A stretch of DNA of 64,000 nt from DATACN01 sp038215095 (lineage in GTDB: Bacteria; Actinomycetota; Thermoleophilia; Solirubrobacterales; Thermoleophilaceae): NCBI GenBank assembly GCA_038215095.1, contig JBBQRG010000004.1:1-64000 (forward strand). Reading direction: 5' to 3'. Under the pieces are notes generated by a model that had not been told where the DNA came from, searched no databases, and saw nothing but the letters and a program-made list of their open reading frames with translations. The translations under genes and the position numbers were made by a program. How positions within the stretch are numbered: the first letter of the stretch is position 1; the number at the start of each line of letters is the position of its first letter. Of the stretch, positions 41,257-49,797 are shown piece after piece.

Positions 41257-41975
41257 GCGGGCTCCAGGACGCCGTCGGCGAACTCGTACGTGAGGTCGGT
41301 CGTGACCGTCTCGCGCGCGCCGGTGGGGCCGCACCAGAGACAGGCGGCGCCGCGCCCGAGCGCCTCGTCGACGGCCCCGCTCAGCAGTGCCACGCCGTCC
41401 GGGTCGAGGCTCGTGTCGGGCTCGTCCAGCAGCACGAGGTCCGGCGAGTGCAGGAAGGCCATGGCCAGGCGCACGCGCTGGCGCTGGCCCATCGAGAGCC
41501 GGTCGGCGCGCCGGTCCGACAGCTCCTCGAGGCCAAAGGCCCGCAGCGCCGAATCCACCGCGGCGACGCGCTCGCGCCGCGGCACGAAGGCGATGCGGGC
41601 CCAGAAGTCCAGGTTCTTGCGCACGGTCAGGCGCGCGTAGACGGCGCGGTCGCCGGCCGGCAGAAAGCCGATCCGCCGCTGGCAGGCGCGCCGCTGCTTC
41701 TCGGGATCGAGGCCGAACAGCGAGATCGAGCCCTCGTGGGGCGCGATCACGCCGGTGACGCAGCGCAGCAGCGTGGTCTTGCCGGCCCCGTTTGCGCCGC
41801 TCACGAGCACGCTCTGGCCCGGCTCCAGCGTGAGGTTCACGCCGCGCAGCACCTCGCGCGGCCCGTACTTGCGGCTGAGGTCGCGCACGACCAGGGCCGG
41901 GGCGCTCTCGCCCGGCTTGCTGGGCGCCGCGCCATTCTCGCGCTCAGCACCGATCGGAAACGCGCTCACGGGCAT
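41253..41975 (-). CDS. ABC transporter ATP-binding protein
   Basis: 240 residues from ATG 41975; a TTG at 42020 would add 15 residues. Walker A GANGAGKTT, Q-loop region RIGFLPAGDRAVY, signature LSMGQRQRVRLA (consensus LSGGQ), Walker B LVLLDEP and the switch region (CGPTGARETV, where the usual His is not obvious). The closest layout is the CcmA/DrrA-type exporter ATPases. First gene of the minus-strand operon 42.0-36.9 kb; the 75-base gap to the divergent gene must hold its promoter. Confidence 0.94.
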   Translation of the reverse strand: MPVSAFPIGAERENGAAPSKPGESAPALVVRDLSRKYGPREVLRGVNLTLEPGQSVLVSGANGAGKTTLLRCVTGVIAPHEGSISLFGLDPEKQRRACQRRIGFLPAGDRAVYARLTVRKNLDFWARIAFVPRRERVAAVDSALRAFGLEELSDRRADRLSMGQRQRVRLAMAFLHSPDLVLLDEPDTSLDPDGVALLSGAVDEALGRGAACLWCGPTGARETVTTDLTYEFADGVLEPA

Positions 41976-42050
41976 CTCCCAGAGCAAACGTTGCACCGCC
42001 GGACCTTTTTCCGGACGCAAGAGGACTCGGCCGGGTGACGTTCTTTCAGC

Positions 42051-43079
42051 GTGGCAAGGTCAGACGGGCGGATCCACCTGGCCGCCTCGCTCGGCGGCCA
42101 CCTCGAGCTCCTCACGGTGCTCGGGGAGAGCCTGTCCGGCCACGAGCGCGTCTGGGTGACCGCGGCGGGCCCGGGGGCGGACCCGCTGAGGGAGTTCGGG
42201 GACCGCGTGCTCGACGTGCCTCGCTTCAGCCGGGCGCGGCCCATCAGCGCGCTCCGCAACGTCTTCAGCTCGTTCGTCGTCGCCTTCCGCGAGCGCCCGC
42301 GCGTCGTTGTCACCACCGGGGCGGGCAGCATCGTCGGCTTCTGCGTGGCCGCGCGCCTCGTGGGGGCGAAGGTGGTGTTCATCGAGACCATGGCCCGCGT
42401 CACCTCGCCGAGCGCTTCGGGCCGGGTGCTGTCGCGGATCGCCACCCGGGTCCTGGTCCAGTGGCCAGAGCTGGCACAGGTCTATCCGGGCGCGATCGTG
42501 TGCCGCCCGGCCCTGTGGGAGGACCTGAACGCCGGCGGCACGTCGCCCGGCGGCGGCACGTTCGTGTCCGTGGGGACCCACCGCCACCCGTTCGACCGGC
42601 TGCTGGCGCTGGTGGACCGCGCCGTGGCCGAGGGCGTGCTGCCAGAGCCGGTCGTCGCCCAGTCGGGCAGCTCGCGCTACCGCCCCGAGCGCTTCGAGGC
42701 GAAGCCGCTGCTGACCCACGACGAGGTGGCGAGCGCGCTCGATCGCTCCGAGTTCGTGGTCTGCCACGCGGGCTCGGGGATCATCTCCGCGGCGCTGCGC
42801 GCGGGCCGCAAGCCACTGGTGCTGGCGCGCCGCCGCTCCCAGTCCGAGCACGTGGACGACCACCAGCAGCAGATCGTGACCAAGCTCTCCGAGCTGGACC
42901 TGGTGGTGCCGCTCGACGGGCGCATCACGGAGGCCGCGCTAGAGGCCGCCTCCCAGGGGGTCAAGCTGCCGGCGCTGCTCCCCGGCGGGCCTTCGATGAC
43001 CGAAGTCCTCGCACGCGAGCTCGAGGATCTAGCGCCCGCGCAAGGCGAGCGCGCAGCTCACGCCGCGCGAAGCGCTTGA
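42051..43079 (+). CDS. Fused Alg14/Alg13-like (PssD/PssE) glycosyltransferase
   Basis: 342 residues. The N-terminal half (IHLAASLGGHLELLTVL, VVVTTGAGSIVGFCVAARLVGAKVVFIETMARV) is the Alg14/PssD/CpsF part, which recruits the catalytic domain to the membrane. The C-terminal half (GTFVSVGTHRHPFDRLLALV, FVVCHAGSGIISAALRAGRKPLVLARR) is the Alg13/PssE-like GT28 C-domain that binds the nucleotide sugar, with the H-A-G-S-G-x-I loop. In most bacteria the halves are separate genes; here they are one chain. It adds a second sugar to lipid-linked intermediates in homologous systems. The 3' end overlaps the convergent GT2 gene by 119 bases. Confidence 0.92.
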   Translation: MARSDGRIHLAASLGGHLELLTVLGESLSGHERVWVTAAGPGADPLREFGDRVLDVPRFSRARPISALRNVFSSFVVAFRERPRVVVTTGAGSIVGFCVAARLVGAKVVFIETMARVTSPSASGRVLSRIATRVLVQWPELAQVYPGAIVCRPALWEDLNAGGTSPGGGTFVSVGTHRHPFDRLLALVDRAVAEGVLPEPVVAQSGSSRYRPERFEAKPLLTHDEVASALDRSEFVVCHAGSGIISAALRAGRKPLVLARRRSQSEHVDDHQQQIVTKLSELDLVVPLDGRITEAALEAASQGVKLPALLPGGPSMTEVLARELEDLAPAQGERAAHAARSA

Positions 43080-43905
43080 AGGCCGGGTCCTCGACGCGCG
43101 GCGAGCGCGTGGCGGCGGCCCGCACGTAGCCGTAGAGGAAGGCCAGTCCGGAGAGGCCGAGCGGCCGCTCCGCGGCAACCTTCACGGAGCGCAGCAGGAT
43201 CCAGCCGAGCCCGTAGCGGGCGATGTAGGCGCACTGGCCGTGCCGCGCCCGGCCGCGCAGCTTCCCGCCGGCGCTGGCCATGTGCCTGTAGTGGACAGCG
43301 ACGATCTCCGGGAACGAGCGCGTCTCGTAGCCGCGCATCCGCGCGTAGGTCTCGTCGATGGTGTCCCAGCCCAGGCGCTCGCACATCCCGCCGATCGCCT
43401 CGAAGCACTCGCGGCGGTAGAGCTTCAGCGCCCCGTGCACGTGGTACTCGGGGATCCTGATCGGGCGCCAGGTCGAGCCGAAGCGCTCCACCAGCCGCCC
43501 GCCGCCGACGCCCAGCTTCGGCCGCCCGGCGAACTCGGCCAGCAGCCGCTCGAGGTAGTCGGGGGGCAGCTCGATGTCTCCGTCGAGCTTGCCGATGTGG
43601 GTGAAGGCGCTCGCGTCCACGGTGGCCAGCGCCTGGTTGAAGGCGCGCGCGTCGGCGGCCGCGGCCAGCCGGTCGCCTGCGCCGCCGGCGTCGTCGCTGT
43701 AGCGCAGCACACGCAGGCACCCGATCTCGTCCTCGAGCCGCATCAGCTCGGCCAGCGTCGCGTCCTCGGAGCCGTCGTCGATCACCAGCCAGAGGTCAGG
43801 CGGGCGGGTCTGCCCCGCGACGGCGATGGCCACCTTCGCGATGTGCTCGGCCTCGTTGCGGACGGGCGAGATCAGCAGAACCCGCGTCTGCGCTTGAGTC
43901 GGCAT
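42961..43905 (-). CDS. GT2-family glycosyltransferase
   Basis: 314 residues from ATG 43905. GT-A fold: VLLISPVRNEAEHIAKVAIAVAGQTRPPDLWLVIDDGSEDAT, the DxD equivalent KLDGDIELPPDYLERLL, and WDTIDETYARMRGY as acceptor-side acidic motif. The C-terminal ~60 residues are Arg-rich; the last 39 or so are encoded opposite the end of the Alg14/13-like gene and may be free to vary. Likely an inverting transferase for the glycan. Confidence 0.92.
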   Translation of the reverse strand: MPTQAQTRVLLISPVRNEAEHIAKVAIAVAGQTRPPDLWLVIDDGSEDATLAELMRLEDEIGCLRVLRYSDDAGGAGDRLAAAADARAFNQALATVDASAFTHIGKLDGDIELPPDYLERLLAEFAGRPKLGVGGGRLVERFGSTWRPIRIPEYHVHGALKLYRRECFEAIGGMCERLGWDTIDETYARMRGYETRSFPEIVAVHYRHMASAGGKLRGRARHGQCAYIARYGLGWILLRSVKVAAERPLGLSGLAFLYGYVRAAATRSPRVEDPAFKRFARRELRARLARALDPRARVRGLRSSKARRGAAPAA

Positions 43906-43914
43906 GCCGGCCGC

Positions 43915-45357
43915 TCAGCCCTTGCGGGCGGCCAGCGCGTAGCCGGCGGGCACCGGCTCGCGGCTGGGGGTCGGCCCCTGCGGCGCGGGGGCCGCACGCG
44001 CACGCGCGGCGACGGGGGCAGCGCTGAGTGCCACGGCCAATGCACCGAGGAACAGGAACATGTACGGCACCTGTGGGAACGCGAGCGCGTCGAAGAGCTT
44101 GCTTGCCACCGCCACGGCTGCCGCGGCGGATACCGCGGTAATGGCGGCCGCGGAGCGCGACGGGTCTCTGGTACGCGCTATTCGGTGTCCGGCCAAGGCC
44201 ACCGAGAACAGCAGCCCGATATAAGCGAGGTAGCCGAGCCAGCCGTCGTTGATGCGCAAGCCGAGGTACTGGTTGTCGAGCAGGCGGTACTTATCCGAGT
44301 CGTAGGTCCCGTAGCCGCGCCCAAAGAGGGGGCGGTGCATGAGGTCGGGCTTGACCGCCGCATAGTCGGCCGTGCGGCCCTGCACCGAGGGGGAGTTGTA
44401 GAAGCCGGCCTTGGGAAACAGCTGGGACTTGATCGACCCCATGGCTCCCGGCGCCATGAAGTGGACGACCACGAGCAGGACCGCGAACAGTGGGGCGAGC
44501 CGGATCGTGGCACGGGGCCGGTAGAAGGCGAGGACCACGAAGCCCACCATCGGGACGATCGCCGCGCTCTTGCGCACGGTCGCCATGCTGCCTCCGAGCA
44601 GGATCGCGGTGATTGCGGCATAGATGAGCTTGGGGCGCCTCTCGCGTGCGCGCATGATGCCCATGATCGCCAGCGGCAAGGTCATGGCCAGCAGGGTCGT
44701 GACGGCCAGCCCGTGCGCCGTCGGGCCCGTGATTCCGCGCCGCCCCGTGGCGTCGAAGATGGCGCTCTTGGAGGCGCCCAGGGCGTTACCCGGCAGAACG
44801 GCGTCCGCGACAGTCCAGAAAACGTTGGTCCCGGAGCGGTACTCGTAGATCACTCCCACAGCGGTGACGATCGAAAGCCCGAGGGCCAGCTTCGTGAAGG
44901 CGCGCACCTCGCCGGGGCGGACAGTGCTCGCCACGATGAAGAAGAAGGTGACGTACGCGAAGAGGAGCACGAGCTTCTTCAGCGCGAGGCTGAGCTCGCC
45001 CGCGTTCGCGAGGATCTGCATGTTCAGCAGCACGCTCGCCACCGCGAGCGCGGTGAAGATGCCGAGGGCCAAGTTCACCGGGTTGCGGCGCAATCGCGGC
45101 GCGCCGAGCTTGCCGGCGGCCACCGCGGCGAGCCAGACGACCGTGATCACGAAGACCGCGATCCGGTCGAGCTTCAGGTCGAACGGCAGGTGGACCGGCA
45201 GCTTCGCCGAGTCGAAGGGGAAGAGGTAGAGCATCCCCAGGAAGCCGGCGATCAGCCAGGGCAGGGCCCTGTGGGTGTGGGGCCAGTCGTCGGGCTGCCC
45301 GGGTGCCGCCGGCGGCGAGCCGACCGGCAGCTCCGAGATCTCAGGCGGGGGCGTCAC
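43915..45357 (-). CDS. O-antigen ligase/Wzy-like polymerase
   Basis: 480 residues with about 11-12 predicted membrane helices and one large periplasmic-type loop (residues ~300-375: HFMAPGAMGSIKSQLFPKAGFYNSPSVQGRTADYAAV..LFGRGYGTYDSDKYRLLDNQYLGLRINDG). The R-x3-Y/W and G-x-G-x-G-like loop with a conserved His/Asp/Asn set is the Wzy_C (PF04932) pattern. It would polymerise or ligate repeat units on the outer face after flipping. GTG 45357 overlaps the Wzz-like stop by 4 bases, so polymerase and chain-length protein are co-translated. Confidence 0.9.
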   Translation of the reverse strand: MTPPPEISELPVGSPPAAPGQPDDWPHTHRALPWLIAGFLGMLYLFPFDSAKLPVHLPFDLKLDRIAVFVITVVWLAAVAAGKLGAPRLRRNPVNLALGIFTALAVASVLLNMQILANAGELSLALKKLVLLFAYVTFFFIVASTVRPGEVRAFTKLALGLSIVTAVGVIYEYRSGTNVFWTVADAVLPGNALGASKSAIFDATGRRGITGPTAHGLAVTTLLAMTLPLAIMGIMRARERRPKLIYAAITAILLGGSMATVRKSAAIVPMVGFVVLAFYRPRATIRLAPLFAVLLVVVHFMAPGAMGSIKSQLFPKAGFYNSPSVQGRTADYAAVKPDLMHRPLFGRGYGTYDSDKYRLLDNQYLGLRINDGWLGYLAYIGLLFSVALAGHRIARTRDPSRSAAAITAVSAAAAVAVASKLFDALAFPQVPYMFLFLGALAVALSAAPVAARARAAPAPQGPTPSREPVPAGYALAARKG

Positions 45358-46199
45358 GCACCAGTGCGGGCCCGGCGCCGGTCAGCGACCGCGTCCGACA
45401 CCGATTCGACGCCCTGGGCGCGAATGCCACGCTCGTTCGAGAGGCTGCTTGCGCGTGCGCCCTCGTAGACGCGGACACGCTTGCGCCGCATGTCGGTGCG
45501 CAGCCGATCGGTGAAGAGGATCAGCAGGCAGAGGGCCACGAACGTGGCGAGCCCGCCCAGCACAGCCGCGGCCGGGTTGGCGCCGGAGTTGATCACGCCG
45601 CCGCGGGCCGCGCCGAGCTGCCGGATCGTGACCCGGCTCCCTCGCGGCACGCCCTGCAGGTCCTGCTGCTTGACCATGTAGTCGCGCAGGGCCTGACCGG
45701 CTGCGTTGGCCATCTGGATGGCCTTCTTGGCCGTGGGAGCCTGGGTCGCCACGCTGAGCAGCGGCTGCTGCAGCACGGAGGTCACGGACAGCCGGTAGAC
45801 GGCCTGGTCACTCACGACCGCACTGGAGCGCTGGAGGGCGCTCTGCTGTCCGCTCTTGCCGACCAGGCCGGGGTCCGAGACGATCGCGCCGGGCGGCACG
45901 TGTATCCGGCGCGCGAGGCTGGTCAGCACGGGGTCGCTCGCCGCGAGCGAAGCGGTGGTCATCCCGCGCATCGCCAGCGAGTCGAGGCTGCCGGCGATGT
46001 CGAGCGCCGCGGACCGTTGCGTGTCGATCACGAGCGTGGTGGCCGCGGTGCCCAGCTCGAGCGAGCGCTTGTGGAAGCCGGCGGGCGACAGGCTCGGGGT
46101 GTACGCCACCGACATGCCGACCAGCACCGCCACGAGCGCGGACAGTGCCACGAGGAAGCGCCGCCGCCAAAGCTGTCCGAGAATCTGTGCCAAGTCCAT
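45354..46199 (-). CDS. Wzz/CapA-like chain-length or polymer export protein
   Basis: 281 residues from ATG 46199. Two membrane helices (RRFLVALSALVAVLVGMSVAYTPSL at ~13-37 and AAVLGGLATFVALCLLILFTD at ~215-235) flank an extracytoplasmic domain with LSVTSVLQQPLLSVATQAPTAKKAIQMANA, as in polysaccharide co-polymerases. There is no attached tyrosine-kinase domain; the cytoplasmic tail is ~45 basic residues. It is expected to set chain length together with the Wzy-like protein encoded directly downstream. Confidence 0.88.
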   Translation of the reverse strand: MDLAQILGQLWRRRFLVALSALVAVLVGMSVAYTPSLSPAGFHKRSLELGTAATTLVIDTQRSAALDIAGSLDSLAMRGMTTASLAASDPVLTSLARRIHVPPGAIVSDPGLVGKSGQQSALQRSSAVVSDQAVYRLSVTSVLQQPLLSVATQAPTAKKAIQMANAAGQALRDYMVKQQDLQGVPRGSRVTIRQLGAARGGVINSGANPAAAVLGGLATFVALCLLILFTDRLRTDMRRKRVRVYEGARASSLSNERGIRAQGVESVSDAVADRRRARTGA

Positions 46200-46236
46200 A
46201 AGGTCTTCGTTCCTTTCGCCGGCTCGCGCGAGGCGC

Positions 46237-46260
46237 CGTTCGTCGTCTTTGGATCGAACG
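46237..46260. promoter_or_regulatory. Inverted repeat in divergent gap of wzz-like and GT genes
   Basis: CGTTCG (46237-46242) and CGAACG (46255-46260) form a 6-bp inverted repeat with a 12-base centre, in the 86-base gap between two divergent genes. It could be an operator serving both; this is inference from position. Confidence 0.25.
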
Positions 46261-46285
46261 ACAGGGGAGAAGTCAAACTTGCGGC

Positions 46286-47608
46286 ATGGCGGAGATTCCC
46301 GAACCGTCCGCGGCCTTCCGGCGGGGCGGGATCCTGGTGCTGCTCGAGGGGCGCGCCGGCGAGTTGAGAAGCGGCCCGGAGATCCGCGGCTGGGAGCTGG
46401 CGCGCGCGCTCGCCGGGCGCATGCCGGTGACCGTCGCAGTCGAGGGAGCGACCGGCGCGGGATACGAGGGCGGGATCCGCGTGGTCCCACGCCGGCGCGC
46501 GGGCCTCGTCCGCGAGGCGGCGGCGCATGACGCCGTGCTTGCCCCGTGGGTTCCTGCATATCTCCTTGCGGGCCTGGCCAGGCCCGGGACCCTGACCATC
46601 GCGGACCTCTACGACCCCGTGGACGTCGAGGGCGCGAGCCTCGGCGCCGACTCCGACCGGCAGTTCCTCGAGAGCGCCCGCCGGGCCCGCGCGATGCAGC
46701 TGCGCTTCGCCGACGTGATCCTGTGCGCCAACGGGCCGCAACGGCTCGCGCTCGATGGCGAGCTGGCGGGCCTGCGGGGCGGCAGGGGCGATCCGGTCGT
46801 GCTCGTCGTCCCGTTCGGGATCGGAGCGGACCCGCCGGAGGCCGGCAGGCGCCCGCTGCGGAGCGCCTTCCCGGCCATCGCGGACCACGATCCGGTGGTG
46901 TTGTGGTGGGGCAGCATCTGGCGCTGGATGGACGCGGAGACGGCGATCCGCGCGGCGGCCCGGGCGGCCGAGCGCCGGCCCGGCCTGCGCCTGGTGATCA
47001 CGGCCGGGCGGCCGCCGCGAGCCAACGCGGCCGGCCTGGGCGCCACCAAGGAGGCCCGCGCGCTCGCGGACTCCCTGGGCCTGCTCGACCGCGTGGTCTT
47101 CTTCGTCGACGACTGGATCCCTTACGACCAGCGCCACGAGTACCTGCTCGACGCCGACGTCGGCATCGCCCTGCACAGGGACCCGAGCGAGGCCGAGCTG
47201 TCGGTGCGCGCACGGACGATGGACTTCCTCTGGGCCCGGCTCCCGTGCGTGCTCGGGGAGGGCACCGAGCTTGGCGAGCGCTTCGCGACGGCCGGCTTCG
47301 CACGCGAGGTCGCCGTCGGGGACGTGGAGGGCGCCTCCGCGGCGCTCGTGGAGCTGGTGGACGACGCGGGCGGGGCTCGCCGGGCCCGCACGGCCGCGGC
47401 GGGGCTGGTTCCGAGCTACCGCTGGGAGGTCGTGGCGCGGCCGCTGGCCGAGCTGCTGGAGGGCGCGGCCGGCCGCCCGCCGGGGCGCCGGGGCGGTGGT
47501 CTCGCGGCGGCGGCCGGCGCGTTCGGCTACTACGCCCAGCGGGCCAGGCACGAGGCCGCGTGGCTGGCTCGGGGCCGCGTCAACCCGCGCGGCCAGGCGG
47601 GCGCCTGA
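46286..47608 (+). CDS. GT4-like glycosyltransferase
   Basis: 440 residues from ATG 46286. GT-B plan: GGILVLLEGRAGELRSGPEIRGWELARALAGR, TIADLYDPVDVEG, DVILCANGPQRLAL, then DPVVLWWGSIWRWMDAETAIRAAARA and DVGIALHRDPSEAELSVRARTMDFLWARLPCVLGEG. The D-P-V-D and W-x-G-S/G-x-W motifs are typical of a GT4 subgroup in rhamnan/exopolysaccharide loci. The last ~50 residues are basic with an amphipathic stretch. The 3' end overlaps the next convergent gene by 29 bases. Confidence 0.9.
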   Translation: MAEIPEPSAAFRRGGILVLLEGRAGELRSGPEIRGWELARALAGRMPVTVAVEGATGAGYEGGIRVVPRRRAGLVREAAAHDAVLAPWVPAYLLAGLARPGTLTIADLYDPVDVEGASLGADSDRQFLESARRARAMQLRFADVILCANGPQRLALDGELAGLRGGRGDPVVLVVPFGIGADPPEAGRRPLRSAFPAIADHDPVVLWWGSIWRWMDAETAIRAAARAAERRPGLRLVITAGRPPRANAAGLGATKEARALADSLGLLDRVVFFVDDWIPYDQRHEYLLDADVGIALHRDPSEAELSVRARTMDFLWARLPCVLGEGTELGERFATAGFAREVAVGDVEGASAALVELVDDAGGARRARTAAAGLVPSYRWEVVARPLAELLEGAAGRPPGRRGGGLAAAAGAFGYYAQRARHEAAWLARGRVNPRGQAGA

Positions 47609-48515
47609 GTCCCAGTCCGACGGCCAGGCCGTAGGCCTCGCGGCGAAGCCGCGAGCGGGGCTCCCGCGCCCGGATTCCGAGCAGCGCGCAGCCGGCGATT
47701 CGCAGCGCGTGCCCCAGCACCAGCGAGGCTCGAAGCCCGGCCCTCCGCAGCGGCGGAAGGTGCTTGCGGGCGAACAAGAGCTTCGAGTAGCTGAGCTGGG
47801 CCGCGAGCTCGGGGCGCGAGTAGCCGCCGCCGTGGTGGACGATCTCGACCATCGGCAGGTGGCGGATGTCCCAGCCGGCCTCACGGATGCGGTAGCACCA
47901 GTCGGTCTCCTCGGAGTAGAGGAAGAAGCGCTCGTCCAGCTGGCCGACCTGCTCGAGCGTGGTGGCGCGGATCACCAGGAAGGCACCAACCAGCCAGTCG
48001 GCCGAGGTCTCCCGCCGGTAGCGGTCGGGGTCCTTCTCGAGCTCCTGCAGCCGGCCCAGGGCGGGTACGCGGGCGGCGCCCAGCGCCTCTCCCAGCTGCC
48101 GGCCGGGGGAGGGGAAGCGGCGGATGGTCGGCTGCAGGGCGCCACCGGGGTGACGCTGGATGACGCTCGCCGCGCCCACCTCGGGACGGTCGTCGAGCGC
48201 GCCGACCACGTCCGCCAGCGTGCCCTTGAGCAGCTCGACGTCCGGATTCAGCAGGAGCACGTAGCGGCCGCGTGCGCGCCGCAGCGCATGGTTGTTGCCG
48301 GCGGCGAAGCCGACGTTCGGCCCGCGCGTCACGTCCATGTCCGGGAACTCGCGCTCGATGGCGTCGGGCGTGCCGTCGGGCGAGCCGCTGTCCACCACCA
48401 GCCATTCCACGTCGATCGGCCCGCAGGCGGAGCGCGCCGAGCGCAGCGTCGTGAGCGCGAGCTCCATTCCGCCGTGCGTCACGACGATCACGCTGAGGTC
48501 CGGTCGAGAGCTCAT
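47580..48515 (-). CDS. GT2-family glycosyltransferase, rhamnosyltransferase-like
   Basis: 311 residues from ATG 48515, overlapping the beta-helix gene stop by 4 bases. SVIVVTHGGMELALTTLRSA, GPNVGFAAGNNHALRRARGRYVLLLNPDVEL (the N-P-D variant of DxD), WLVGAFLVIRATTLEQVGQLDERFFLYSEETDWCYRIREAGW are exactly the motifs of WbbL/RfbF-like GT2 enzymes that add rhamnose or galactofuranose. Acceptor and sugar cannot be fixed. The C-terminal ~60 residues are Arg-rich. Confidence 0.94.
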   Translation of the reverse strand: MSSRPDLSVIVVTHGGMELALTTLRSARSACGPIDVEWLVVDSGSPDGTPDAIEREFPDMDVTRGPNVGFAAGNNHALRRARGRYVLLLNPDVELLKGTLADVVGALDDRPEVGAASVIQRHPGGALQPTIRRFPSPGRQLGEALGAARVPALGRLQELEKDPDRYRRETSADWLVGAFLVIRATTLEQVGQLDERFFLYSEETDWCYRIREAGWDIRHLPMVEIVHHGGGYSRPELAAQLSYSKLLFARKHLPPLRRAGLRASLVLGHALRIAGCALLGIRAREPRSRLRREAYGLAVGLGLRRPPGRAG

Positions 48516-49744
48516 CGGCGCCGCCGGTAGACGGGTCGCCGCGAGCCGAAGTCCTTGCCGTCCGGCCCCGCGCGGTAGCCGGGGCTGCCGGGCGCCAGGG
48601 TGAAGTCGTTCCGCGTGATGTCGCGGTATTGGGGCTTCCCGGTCAGGGAGTGGGGGCCCTTGGCGGCGGTGAAGTTCTGGGCGAGGTTGTAGTCCTCGCG
48701 GCCGATCGCGCCACCGGAGAGCAGCCCGAAGGTGGCGATGTTGCCGATGACGCGCGCCCGGCCGTCCGGCGCGGTGACCCTGAAGACCCCGTCCACGGTG
48801 TTGTGGGTGATGCGGGCTTTCGCGGAGTTGGCGGAGAAGGCGACGAAGGGGTAGGCCACCCGGGCGATCACGTTGTCGTGGGCGTCGAAGCCGCTGTTCT
48901 CGCCCTGGAAGAGCTGGAGGAAGATGCCCTGGGCGGTGATGTCGTGGATGAAGTTGTCCGCGACGGTGAGGTCCGTGGCGCCGTAGATCGACTGGAAGGC
49001 GTCGGGATGCGCCCCGGTCCCGGCCGGAGCCCGCACACCGGAGATGTCGTTGTGCTCGATCGTGAGCCCGCGGGTGTGCTTTGCCTGGATCGCGTCGCCG
49101 CCGCCTGGAACCGGCCCGATGCGGTTGTCGCGGATCGTGACGCCGACGATCGCGGGGAGGGCGTTCGTGGAGTTGAAGTTGATCGCGTTGGCGCCCCCCA
49201 CCGACCCGCGCTGGGCGATCTGGTTGCCGGCCACGAGGATGCGCCGGCCTCCAGCGTCGATGTTGAGGCTCGACCTGCCCGTGGGCCCGTCGGTGACGAA
49301 GCGGTTGCGAACGAGCGCCACGCGCGTCGCGCCGGCCTGGATGTTCACGCCGCCGTTGATGCGAAAGCCCTCGATCCGCAGCCGCCCGACGGAGATGTCC
49401 ACCGCCCCGAGCTCCACGCGCTCGCCGGGATAGGCGCTGAAGCGCAGCGTGCCGGACGGCTTGCCCCGAAGGACCACGCCCCCATAGCTGCCGCGGCGCA
49501 CCAACACGCGCGATCCGGCGGGTGCGGCCTCGACGGCCCGCCCGAGGGTGCACCAGGGAGACCTCGCCGGGCGCGTTCGGCCCGCCGGGCGGTCGTCCGA
49601 GCACTTCCCGCCCACCGACGAGCGGTCCACCACGTAGCGGCCAGGGGCGCTCGGCGCCTCGTTGCGGGTCAGCACGTAGCCCGCCGCGACGGCGACGACC
49701 ACCAGCGCCCCGGCAAGGGCGATCCACTTCGAGGAGGAGCGCAT
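48512..49744 (-). CDS. Membrane-anchored parallel beta-helix protein
   Basis: 410 residues from ATG 49744. An N-terminal signal-anchor (KWIALAGALVVVAVAAGYVLT) is followed by a Cys-bounded lead (GGKCSDDRPAG..SPWCTLGRAVEAAPAGSRVLVRRGSYGG) and about ten right-handed beta-helix turns with N-x-I/F ladders (VTIRDNRIGPVPGGGDAIQAKHTRGLTIEHNDISGV; NFIHDITAQGIFLQ). This fold is shared by polysaccharide lyases, epimerases and glycan-binding proteins. The acidic/Lys catalytic sets of pectate lyases are not evident. A close paralog is at 57.2-58.5 kb. Probably acts on or binds the exported glycan. Confidence 0.9.
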   Translation of the reverse strand: MRSSSKWIALAGALVVVAVAAGYVLTRNEAPSAPGRYVVDRSSVGGKCSDDRPAGRTRPARSPWCTLGRAVEAAPAGSRVLVRRGSYGGVVLRGKPSGTLRFSAYPGERVELGAVDISVGRLRIEGFRINGGVNIQAGATRVALVRNRFVTDGPTGRSSLNIDAGGRRILVAGNQIAQRGSVGGANAINFNSTNALPAIVGVTIRDNRIGPVPGGGDAIQAKHTRGLTIEHNDISGVRAPAGTGAHPDAFQSIYGATDLTVADNFIHDITAQGIFLQLFQGENSGFDAHDNVIARVAYPFVAFSANSAKARITHNTVDGVFRVTAPDGRARVIGNIATFGLLSGGAIGREDYNLAQNFTAAKGPHSLTGKPQYRDITRNDFTLAPGSPGYRAGPDGKDFGSRRPVYRRRR

Positions 49745-49797
49745 CACAGCAGTAACGCCGCAAGCTCCCACCCGCTCGCGTCGTTCTTGCAGAGTCA

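Noticed and set aside
36944..41975. A conventional lasso-peptide cluster
   Set aside because: PqqD-like, B2-like, kinase and transporter genes are present but there is no asparagine-synthetase-like cyclase and no short precursor in or beside the operon.
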